Source: Crocinitomix sp. (GTDB lineage Bacteria > Bacteroidota > Bacteroidia > Flavobacteriales_D > Crocinitomicaceae). From it: 5,592 bases of DNA. The translations under genes were made by a program, and so were the position numbers. The notes beneath the pieces were generated by a model. It did not search any database, was not told the origin of the DNA, and worked only from the letters and a program-made list of their open reading frames with translations. The stretch lies in assembly GCA_020849935.1 (NCBI GenBank), contig JADZFJ010000009.1, positions 1 to 5,592 on the forward strand. Reading direction: 5' to 3'. This document shows, piece after piece, positions 1-5,592 of the stretch (its first letter is position 1; every line of letters starts with the position of its first letter).

Positions 1-8
1 ATCTCACC

Positions 9-1031
9 ATGCCAACGGCGTTAAAACTTGGAATTATACTCTGTTCATTTGGGTTGATCCTCTTCTTTTACGTGTTTTATCCGATCATGGTAGCGCGCAA
101 ATTTCCTGAAAAAATTATTCCTGAAGAAATTCCTCGGTATATTCCAAAACGTGAAATTACTTGGTATAAGATCAGAAAACCGGGCGAAATTTTTACAGAT
201 ACCTTTAATTTATTTGTAGCGAAATTTTCCAAGTTTTCACAGATCTTTTTTCGAATCATTTTTCCCATGTGTTTGGTCTTAATGGTGGTCATATTTTTAG
301 TAGAGTATGCTCGTTTTGATTATATCTCTTCTTACTGGTATGATACGATGGGAACCTTGTTCGGAACTCATGATTATTTTACCTTTTATAAATTCTTCGG
401 TTGGAGTGTTCCCCTAACTTTTATGATTACTAGTTGCGGTTATGTCATGCACGATGAAAGTACAGAAATTAGCATGCGTCTTTATTTAAAATATACCCTC
501 CGCCATTTTTTATCGATTTATCTGTTTAGCCTAGTAATTTACAGCATTTTTCTCTTTTCACCCGGATGGGTGTTATTCTTTGCTATTTTTATCGCGCCCT
601 TCCTTGTGGTAATTGGATCCATCATCACCCTTGAAAAAGTTAACTTTTTTAAAGCGGTTGCGCGGAGTTTTGAAATTAATAATAACGGTTATGGAAACGC
701 CTTGGGCGCAATGATTGCGCTAATTTGTATTTCCATGATTTTCTTTTTTATGTTGCACAACCCTTTTAAAATGGGGATAATAATGCTCATAGATGAAATT
801 TTGAAAGAAGCATTGATCACCACCACTGATTATTATATGGTGATTATTGCCGCAGTGAATTCGGTGATTTATCTGCTGTATTTTTTTGTTGTACTTACCA
901 TTTGTTTTGTGGCTTTTAATTTAATGAATTATTCGGCACTGGAATCTAAAACAGCGCGTGGATTATACGAACGATTGGAGAAATTTGGAAGACGTAATAA
1001 GAATTTTGAAACAGAGATTGACTTTGAATAA
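9..1031 (+). CDS. Polytopic membrane protein, DUF4013-like / GlpQ membrane-domain type (5' end uncertain)
   Basis: This 340-residue, very hydrophobic protein is predicted to sit in the inner membrane. Membrane segments are visible at about residues 5-27, 78-100, 126-146, 163-182, 186-207, 231-250 and 276-306. The core starts near residue 52 with a motif reading RKPGEIFTDTFNLF, which resembles the 'GEIISDTF' opening of Bacteroidota membrane proteins encoded just before DUF4129 genes. A later amphipathic stretch, LEKVNFFKAVARSFEI (208-223), and the ending SKTARGLYERLEKFG (313-327) also fit that family from memory. Compared with that family, the first ~50 residues are an extra module: one membrane helix followed by EKIIPEE. 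The frame has no stop before the ATG at 9 and no ribosome binding site is visible, so the true start may lie left of the window; ATG at 87 is another option. No catalytic motif is seen. The gene overlaps the next one. The role is unknown; I infer a membrane component of the MoxR-DUF58 system encoded downstream. Confidence 0.72.
   Translation: MPTALKLGIILCSFGLILFFYVFYPIMVARKFPEKIIPEEIPRYIPKREITWYKIRKPGEIFTDTFNLFVAKFSKFSQIFFRIIFPMCLVLMVVIFLVEYARFDYISSYWYDTMGTLFGTHDYFTFYKFFGWSVPLTFMITSCGYVMHDESTEISMRLYLKYTLRHFLSIYLFSLVIYSIFLFSPGWVLFFAIFIAPFLVVIGSIITLEKVNFFKAVARSFEINNNGYGNALGAMIALICISMIFFFMLHNPFKMGIIMLIDEILKEALITTTDYYMVIIAAVNSVIYLLYFFVVLTICFVAFNLMNYSALESKTARGLYERLEKFGRRNKNFETEIDFE
1013..1031 (+). 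promoter_or_regulatory. Overlapping stop/start junction with weak RBS-like AGAGA before the TTG start
   Basis: A purine run AGAGA (1013-1017) lies six bases before TTG 1024. The upstream gene stops at TAA 1029-1031, so the two genes overlap by 8 bases. The spacing fits the TTG start and would allow ribosomes ending the first gene to reinitiate. The purine run is short, so this is only modest support. Confidence 0.4.
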
Positions 1032-1824
1032 ATACATTTTAATAGGATTTTATTGTTTGTTGGCCTTTTCTGTTTTTGGACAAGAAGGGGGAGACATTTA
1101 CGATCATGGATTAGATCGAAATAAATGGCAAGACATTCGGAAAGGCATTCGTTACGAAGGGCAAAAAGAAGGTGCTGGGCGACCATGGACCTACGAAAGT
1201 GATGAAGAATATCAACGCGAACAACGAAAATTTTCGGACGGAAATGGATCAGGTGGCGGAAATGGAGCTGGCACAGGTGGTGGTCAAAGTGGGAGCAGTG
1301 AACGGCCGGTAGAAATTCAAGAAACACCAGACCCACCAGTGAATTTTGATCCTCCTAATCTTCAAGGATTAGGTATGATTGGGTATGTCTTAATCGGCGT
1401 TTTTATTGTGATGATTCTGTTTTTACTTTATAAACTCTTTGTAAATGCCGAAAGTAGGGGCAAGAAAATAATCCCCCAAAACATTAATTTGGACACCGAT
1501 AATCCAAGTGAAATTCCGTTAACTGAATTGGAGCGAATGTTAAGAGATGCCTTAAGCAATAAGGACTATCGACTCGCCGTGCGGATTTATTTCATATTTA
1601 TTGTCCGCGATTTAGCGCAAAAAAATTGGATTAAGTGGGAAAAAGACAAAACGAATTTACATTACCTCCAAGAAATGTCTTCCCAAAATGAGTACCAAGA
1701 TTTTAGTACTGCGGTGAATTATTTTGAGGTGATTTGGTACGGAAAACGCGAAATAGACGAACCAAAATTCGAATCAATTCGTCCGAAATTTACACGGTTA
1801 TTAGATAAATTGGGCATCAAATAG
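1024..1824 (+). CDS. DUF4129 domain-containing bitopic membrane protein (TTG start proposed)
   Basis: The frame is open from a GTG at 958, but I place the start at TTG 1024. From there the protein opens with a classic signal peptide, MNKYILIGFYCLLAFSVFGQ, with cleavage likely before Gln20. The GTG start would put 22 extra charged residues before it and overlap the previous gene by 74 bases. TTG at 1018 is equally possible from the protein side. Numbered from 1024 (266 aa), a polar periplasmic stretch (21-72) leads to a Gly/Asn/Ser-rich hinge (73-92), a Pro-rich segment, a membrane helix at about 118-139, the motif KKIIP, and a cytoplasmic helical domain (165-264). That domain has DUF4129 hallmarks: DYRLAVRIYFIFIVRDLA, then IKWEKDKTNLHYLQEM, then YFEVIWYG. 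DUF4129 domains occur in transglutaminase-like proteins and beside MoxR/DUF58 genes; no enzymatic activity is known. I infer that it links a periplasmic input to the cytoplasmic MoxR-DUF58 pair. Confidence 0.85.
   Translation: MNKYILIGFYCLLAFSVFGQEGGDIYDHGLDRNKWQDIRKGIRYEGQKEGAGRPWTYESDEEYQREQRKFSDGNGSGGGNGAGTGGGQSGSSERPVEIQETPDPPVNFDPPNLQGLGMIGYVLIGVFIVMILFLLYKLFVNAESRGKKIIPQNINLDTDNPSEIPLTELERMLRDALSNKDYRLAVRIYFIFIVRDLAQKNWIKWEKDKTNLHYLQEMSSQNEYQDFSTAVNYFEVIWYGKREIDEPKFESIRPKFTRLLDKLGIK
1240..1299 (+). other. Glycine-rich periplasmic hinge in the DUF4129 protein
   Basis: Twenty residues are composed almost only of Gly, Asn, Ser, Ala, Thr and Gln, starting GNGSGGGNGAG. They lie between the polar periplasmic segment and the membrane helix. 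Gly is encoded by GGA, GGT, GGC and GGG, so the stretch is low-complexity in protein rather than a fresh DNA repeat. It probably acts as a flexible linker. Confidence 0.7.
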
Positions 1825-1826
1825 TG
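1822..1826 (+). promoter_or_regulatory. TAGTG stop/start overlap (DUF4129 to DUF4350)
   Basis: The TAG stop of the DUF4129 gene and the GTG start of the DUF4350 gene share one base. No Shine-Dalgarno motif precedes the GTG, but the next ATG in frame lies about 100 codons later and would lose the membrane anchor. The GTG is therefore the likely start, with translation by coupling. Confidence 0.65.
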
Positions 1827-3113
1827 GGTAAATCAGGAAAAATATTAATCATTGTTGGATGCGTTGTGGTACTCATTGTACTGCTCTATTATTTTGGACT
1901 GAAAGAACCAGAAATTGAGGAATCGTACGTCAGTGATAACTGGATTGAAACATATGATCCTCAAGACAAAGGGCATGACGGAACCTATGTCTTAAAAGAG
2001 CTTTTGGATACCACAGGTTTATTCGGTGAATTTTTACAATTAGATGCTCCGCTCGAAGAAACCCTTGAGGATGACAGCTTGATCAACGACATCTACTTTT
2101 TTGTTGGGCATCAAAACTACATGTCGGACAGCACCAGCAATTATTTAATGGAATTTGTGGAAAAAGGCAATACCGCCTTAATTGCTACCTCCGAATTTCC
2201 TGAAAAGCTAATTAATCTTTTATGTCATTATAACGATACTATTTTTACAGAAAGTGAATACAAACAATCACAATCTTTGAAATTTTTGCACCCCGAATTG
2301 TCGAGTAAACGTTACCAATTTGATTATATCTATAATAACAAAAAAGATATCCATACCTGGAACTATTTTGACACAAGCGCCTTTATTCAATCGTACGACA
2401 GAACTTTGATTCCTTTAGGGATGTCGGCATCGAATAAGGTAAATTTCATTCGTATTAATTATGGCCAAGGACAATTAATTTTACACAGTATTCCTTATTG
2501 TTTCACCAATGTTAGTTTGATGAAGAATGATGGGTTTATGTACATCGAAAATGTCCTCCGACATGTGCCGCCAGGACGTGTTCAGTGGGATAAGTATAAT
2601 TTAGATTATCATTGGGGTGATGGCGATGGTTCAGGCGATTCAGACGGCGGCAGTGGTGGCGAAGAGCGGGTCAGTAAAATCCAATTTATTCTTGACAACC
2701 CTCCCCTACTTTGGGCTTTTATTATCTTGTTGATTGGTGCAGTATTATACGCCTTGTTTAAAGGAAAACGAATGCAAAAAATTATTCCTGCGGTTGAGTC
2801 TAAAAAGAACCTTTCGTTGGAATATATCAACACCTTATCATCTCTTTATTTACAAGAGAAAAAACACGAAAAACTGGTGCATTTAAAACTAAAAACCTTT
2901 TTAAATTACATTGCAGAAAGGTATTATATGCACACCAATAAACCTGATATGAAATTTATTGCGAAATTAGCCAATAAATCATCGGTTCCAGAAAGCCTTA
3001 TTATTGATATATTTAAAACATTTGATGAATTAGAAAAAACGTTTGACGTGACAGACGATCAACTTATTAGCTTACATCAAAAAATTGAAACATTTTTAAA
3101 AAATTGTAGATGA
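1824..3113 (+). CDS. DUF4350 domain-containing membrane protein
   Basis: The 429-residue protein starts at a GTG that shares its first base with the upstream TAG stop. An N-terminal anchor (residues 6-24) is followed by a periplasmic domain (about 30-255) that fits DUF4350: an early SYVSDNWIETYDPQDKGHDG, a hydrophobic strand DIYFFVGH (89-96), then YLMEFVEKGNTALIAT (107-122) and GQGQLILHSIPYCFTN (214-229). This layout resembles a degenerate class I amidotransferase or ThuA-like fold. I see no convincing catalytic Cys-His-Glu triad, so a binding rather than enzymatic role is more likely. A Gly/Asp/Ser hinge (265-279) precedes a second membrane helix (294-312), the motif QKIIP (318-322) and a cytoplasmic all-helical domain (328-427). 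The 'KIIP ... N.SLEY...' ending is, as I recall, typical of Bacteroidota DUF4350 proteins. Its start overlaps the DUF4129 gene and its end overlaps the MoxR gene, so co-translation is likely. The function is unproven. Confidence 0.85.
   Translation: MGKSGKILIIVGCVVVLIVLLYYFGLKEPEIEESYVSDNWIETYDPQDKGHDGTYVLKELLDTTGLFGEFLQLDAPLEETLEDDSLINDIYFFVGHQNYMSDSTSNYLMEFVEKGNTALIATSEFPEKLINLLCHYNDTIFTESEYKQSQSLKFLHPELSSKRYQFDYIYNNKKDIHTWNYFDTSAFIQSYDRTLIPLGMSASNKVNFIRINYGQGQLILHSIPYCFTNVSLMKNDGFMYIENVLRHVPPGRVQWDKYNLDYHWGDGDGSGDSDGGSGGEERVSKIQFILDNPPLLWAFIILLIGAVLYALFKGKRMQKIIPAVESKKNLSLEYINTLSSLYLQEKKHEKLVHLKLKTFLNYIAERYYMHTNKPDMKFIAKLANKSSVPESLIIDIFKTFDELEKTFDVTDDQLISLHQKIETFLKNCR
2616..2660 (+). other. 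Gly/Asp/Ser-rich periplasmic hinge in the DUF4350 protein
   Basis: Fifteen residues, GDGDGSGDSDGGSGG, sit just after the periplasmic domain and before the second membrane helix. The position mirrors the hinge of the neighbouring DUF4129 protein, but this one is acidic. Codon choice is mixed. It is a likely flexible linker; metal binding is possible but unproven. Confidence 0.7.
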
Positions 3114-3115
3114 TG
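3110..3115 (+). promoter_or_regulatory. ATGA stop/start overlap with tandem ATG (DUF4350 to MoxR)
   Basis: ATG 3110 overlaps the TGA stop at 3111-3113, a typical coupling junction. A second ATG follows at 3113, so either codon may initiate with no real effect on the product. The upstream sequence is A/T-rich with no Shine-Dalgarno match. Confidence 0.65.
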
Positions 3116-4228
3116 GATGAACAAAACAACCTAAATCAAGCGGAGAATCCAAATCAAAACTCCTCAAATGAGTCTGGAACTTCTGGAACGAATTCAGAGT
3201 CCGCTAGCATAAATCTAGAAAAAAATTATGGGGAACCTCAACCTTCTTCGGGGGGAGATTCTTTATTTGATTCGACCTTAAACCTCGGTTTTGTGCGTCA
3301 AAAAGTCAATGCGACGCGGCAAGAAATTGGCAATTTTGTTATCGGACAACAAACCATGGTGGATCTTTTGTTGATCTCCATTTTTTCGAACGGACATGTG
3401 TTGTTAGAAGGAGTGCCTGGGGTAGCTAAAACCTTAACGGCAAAAGTACTGGCAAAAACCTTGGCGGTTAATTTTTCTCGGATTCAATTTACACCCGATT
3501 TAATGCCATCAGATGTGCTTGGAACTTCGGTGTATAATATGAATGGAGGATCGTTCAGTTTCCAAAAAGGGCCAATTTTCTCCAATATCGTTTTAATCGA
3601 TGAGATCAACCGTGCCCCGGCAAAAACACAGGCTGCTCTTTTCGAGGTCATGGAAGAAAGACAAATTTCGTACGATTCGAAAGTGTATAAAATGGAGTTT
3701 CCGTTTTTAGTTTTGGCTACACAAAATCCAGTTGAACAAGAAGGAACCTATAATTTACCAGAAGCGCAATTAGACCGTTTTCTCTTCAAAATAAAAATAG
3801 ATTATCCAAGTCTTTCAGACGAACGAGAGATTTTAATTCGTTATAAAAACAACATTAAAGCCCCTTCGTTGGATGCCATTAAAAGTGTTTTTTCGGCGCA
3901 AGATTTACAAGAAATTCAAAATTTGATTGAAAAAATTAAAATTGAAGATCAATTGTTAAAATACATCGCTGAAATTTCGGTGGCCACACGGAATCATGCC
4001 AAATTATATTTGGGAGGTTCGCCACGGGCTTCGTTGTCTATGCTAAAAGCTTCAAAAGCCCTAGCGGCCATTAGAGGACGAGATTTTGTGATTCCTGATG
4101 ACATTCAATTTGTGGCGCCACACATCCTCAATCACCGGTTAATTATGACCCCTGAGGCAGAGATGGAAGGTCTGTCTATTGAAGACTTGATCAAAGAAAT
4201 TATTTTAGAAATTGAAGTTCCGCGTTAG
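3110..4228 (+). CDS. MoxR-family AAA+ ATPase with low-complexity N-terminal extension
   Basis: This is a cytoplasmic ATPase of the MoxR group, which is considered chaperone-like: ATP hydrolysis drives remodelling or activation of partner proteins, often through VWA/DUF58 partners. All expected motifs are present: the IGQ entry (78-80), Walker A GVPGVAKT (101-108), the family stretch QFTPDLMPSDVLGT (126-139), Walker B IVLIDEINRAP (160-170) with catalytic Glu165, sensor 1 in LATQNP (Asn207), the arginine finger in LPEAQLDRF (Arg223), and sensor 2 GGSPRAS (Arg306) in the lid. The ATPase appears complete and active. The first ~55 residues are rich in Asn, Ser, Glu and Gly and are probably disordered. 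They lengthen the protein to 372 residues, whereas many MoxR proteins are about 310-335. The start at ATG 3110 overlaps the previous stop; ATG 3113 is one codon on. The adjacent DUF58 gene encodes the likely partner. Confidence 0.96.
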   Translation: MMDEQNNLNQAENPNQNSSNESGTSGTNSESASINLEKNYGEPQPSSGGDSLFDSTLNLGFVRQKVNATRQEIGNFVIGQQTMVDLLLISIFSNGHVLLEGVPGVAKTLTAKVLAKTLAVNFSRIQFTPDLMPSDVLGTSVYNMNGGSFSFQKGPIFSNIVLIDEINRAPAKTQAALFEVMEERQISYDSKVYKMEFPFLVLATQNPVEQEGTYNLPEAQLDRFLFKIKIDYPSLSDEREILIRYKNNIKAPSLDAIKSVFSAQDLQEIQNLIEKIKIEDQLLKYIAEISVATRNHAKLYLGGSPRASLSMLKASKALAAIRGRDFVIPDDIQFVAPHILNHRLIMTPEAEMEGLSIEDLIKEIILEIEVPR

Positions 4229-4237
4229 TAAACATCC

Positions 4238-5566
4238 ATGAGACTACTCCGAGGACTTTTCCTTTCATATCGCTTTTTTATCATTCTGGTTGGAATAGCT
4301 GGCGTTTTTGTAACTGGTTTTGTCACGCCGCTGTTTTTTGTGGTAGGGCAAGGTTTACTTGCCTTGTTTTTGGCGATTGTTTTCTTAGAATTATTGCTCG
4401 TTTTTGGCAAAAGAAAACCCATTTCTGCGCAACGGAAAGTCATGAACCCACTTTCGATGGGTGATGAAAATTCGGTGAAGATTGAAATTAAAAATAATTA
4501 TGGGTTTTTAATCAGTGCCACCATTTACGACAATCCACCCTATCAATTGCAATTACGCGACATGGCTTTTTCGGAGACCTTGCACAGTAACGAGGCCAAA
4601 TCATTCAGCTACACCATCCTTCCAACCGAACGAGGCGCTTATTTGTTTTCGGATGTCTTTGTTTTTGTGTCTACCCTCACCCATTTAATTCAACGGAAAG
4701 TGGTAGTTGAGCAAAGTGAAAGTGTTTCTTGTTACCCTTCTATCTTGCAAATGAAAAAATACGAATTAAAAGTATTTGCAAAAACCGCCTCTACAGGAAT
4801 TAAAAAAATAAGACGACTCGGGCACAACAACGAATTCGAACAAATCAAAAATTACATCCAAGGCGACGACGTCCGCACCGTGAATTGGAAAGCAACGAGT
4901 AGAAGAAATGAGTTAATGGTGAACCAATACCAAGACGAACGTTCACAACATGTCTACTCCATCATTGATAAAAGCCGGAGTATGCGAATGCCATTCAATA
5001 ATTTAACTTTGTTAGATTATGCGATCAATTCCACCCTTGCCTTTTCAAATATCTGTTTGCGCAAAGGCGACAAAGTAGGTTTAATGACCTTTTCCGATAA
5101 ATTAGGAAGTAAATTAGCCGCCGAACGCACGGGCAGACAGCTCCAACGCATCATGGACCTACTTTTCAAACAAAAAACGCGCTTTTTAGAAGGAAATTTT
5201 GAAATGCTTTTCCATGGAATCCGCAACCACATCAAGGGGCGCAGTTTAATCATGCTTTACACCAATATCGAATCCGAATATGCCTTAAAACGAATTTTGC
5301 CTTTGTTAAAGCGGGTGAACCAATTACATGTGTTAGTGGTCATATTTTTTGAAAACACCGAAGTAGCGAAAGCCGCACAAATGAACCCCGTTTACGTTCG
5401 CGATATCTATCTAAAAACCTTCGCAGAAAAGTACGGCATGGACAAGAAAAAAATCGCCTTAGAACTGCGCAAAAATGGCATCCAAACCGTTTTAACCACC
5501 CCTGAAAAGTTATCTATCGATACCATTAATAAGTATTTAGAATTAAAAGCCCGGGGTGTAATCTAA
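4238..5566 (+). CDS. DUF58 domain-containing membrane-anchored protein (VWA-like fold)
   Basis: This 442-residue protein begins with two membrane segments (about 11-28 and 31-56) forming a hairpin. A beta-rich region follows (about 62-165), containing LPTERGAYLFSDVFVF, which matches the 'RG.Y....v' segment usually found before DUF58. The DUF58 signature covers 198-250: NEFEQIKNYIQGDDVRTVNW, then KATSRRNELMVNQYQDE, then SIIDKSRSM. Asp244, Ser246 and Ser248 give the DxSxS metal-binding (MIDAS) motif of a von Willebrand A-like fold, and the fold continues through GDKVGLMTFSD (277-287) and SLIMLYTN (336-343). DUF58 proteins are regular partners of MoxR ATPases and may serve as adaptor or substrate. 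The 'TN' at 342-343 stands where many VWA proteins have Thr-Asp. The ATG start lies 9 bases after the MoxR stop, with no clear ribosome binding site, so translation is probably coupled. The length fits the long, membrane-anchored DUF58 type rather than the ~290-residue soluble form. Confidence 0.94.
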   Translation: MRLLRGLFLSYRFFIILVGIAGVFVTGFVTPLFFVVGQGLLALFLAIVFLELLLVFGKRKPISAQRKVMNPLSMGDENSVKIEIKNNYGFLISATIYDNPPYQLQLRDMAFSETLHSNEAKSFSYTILPTERGAYLFSDVFVFVSTLTHLIQRKVVVEQSESVSCYPSILQMKKYELKVFAKTASTGIKKIRRLGHNNEFEQIKNYIQGDDVRTVNWKATSRRNELMVNQYQDERSQHVYSIIDKSRSMRMPFNNLTLLDYAINSTLAFSNICLRKGDKVGLMTFSDKLGSKLAAERTGRQLQRIMDLLFKQKTRFLEGNFEMLFHGIRNHIKGRSLIMLYTNIESEYALKRILPLLKRVNQLHVLVVIFFENTEVAKAAQMNPVYVRDIYLKTFAEKYGMDKKKIALELRKNGIQTVLTTPEKLSIDTINKYLELKARGVI

Positions 5567-5592
5567 CCCTCGAAACTCACACTGGACTCAAA
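5567..5592. other. Short 3' flank, no feature resolved
   Basis: The 26 bases after the DUF58 stop contain no ATG, no hairpin followed by a T-run, and no recognisable promoter. The operon may continue or end just outside the window. Confidence 0.5.

Noticed and set aside
1024..1090. Lipoprotein signal peptide in the DUF4129 protein
   Set aside because: The only Cys lies in the context GFYC within the hydrophobic core, which does not match a lipobox; a standard signal peptide ending in VFGQ fits better.
929..1336. 135-residue open frame on the minus strand
   Set aside because: It lies opposite the end of the first gene and the start of the DUF4129 gene, both with strong protein evidence. Its translation is rich in His and Cys with no domain, as expected of an antisense shadow.
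2609..2833. Minus-strand open frame rich in Pro and Ser
   Set aside because: The Pro/Ser tract is the reverse complement of the Gly/Asp/Ser hinge codons in the DUF4350 gene, so it is a composition artefact.
1824..3113. Active glutamine amidotransferase or ThuA-like enzyme
   Set aside because: The periplasmic domain has the general strand/helix pattern but no convincing catalytic Cys-His-Glu arrangement, so I call only the DUF4350 family.
5543..5592. Possible terminator around the end of the DUF58 gene (GGGT ... ACCC)
   Set aside because: The stem is only four base pairs, overlaps the stop codon and is not followed by a T-run.
5563..5592. Possible C-terminal end of a convergent minus-strand gene (a stop at 5563-5565 with nine open codons before it)
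   Set aside because: Nine codons give no recognisable protein and such an open stretch is expected by chance; only sequence beyond the right edge could decide.
1..5592. Defence system, mobile element or phage origin (MoxR-like ATPases with VWA partners also occur in some defence islands)
   Set aside because: There is no nuclease, integrase, repeat or effector domain here, composition looks even throughout, and the DUF4129/DUF4350 partners indicate a chromosomal envelope operon.

Overview
The window is one tightly packed, plus-strand operon fragment from a Bacteroidota bacterium, most likely a flavobacterium. The assignment rests on AT-rich coding sequence, almost no Shine-Dalgarno signals, a signal peptide ending in a Gly-Gln junction, and a gene order I associate with this phylum. 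I cannot name the genus. Five genes fill positions 9 to 5566, and no non-coding stretch exceeds about 30 bases.

Layout: (1) 9-1031, a polytopic membrane protein of the DUF4013-like / GlpQ-membrane-domain type, whose frame is open to the left edge and may start outside the window. (2) 1024-1824, a DUF4129-type protein with signal peptide, periplasmic segment, glycine-rich hinge, one membrane helix and a cytoplasmic helical domain. (3) 1824-3113, a DUF4350-type protein with membrane anchor, periplasmic domain, Gly/Asp/Ser hinge, second membrane helix and cytoplasmic helical domain. (4) 3110-4228, a MoxR-family AAA+ ATPase with an unusual low-complexity N-terminal extension. (5) 4238-5566, a membrane-anchored DUF58 protein with a von Willebrand A-like fold and a DxSxS metal site. 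The first four genes overlap at their junctions and the last is separated by 9 bases, so translational coupling and co-transcription are likely. No promoter or terminator is visible, so the operon probably begins upstream and its end is not resolved.

How the genes may work together: MoxR ATPases paired with DUF58/VWA proteins are regarded as chaperone-like machines that remodel or activate a partner. Here the pair is coupled to two bitopic proteins with periplasmic domains and cytoplasmic tails, plus a multi-spanning membrane protein. I infer an envelope-associated machine in which the cytoplasmic MoxR-DUF58 module acts on, or is gated by, the membrane proteins. The physiological substrate is unknown.

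The main new observations concern architecture. The DUF4129 and DUF4350 proteins look like variations on one design (glycine-rich hinge, membrane helix, KIIP motif, helical domain with collinear landmarks). The same KIIP motif follows the N-terminal membrane helix of the first protein. I see no tRNA, rRNA, CRISPR, mobile element, phage gene or attachment site.
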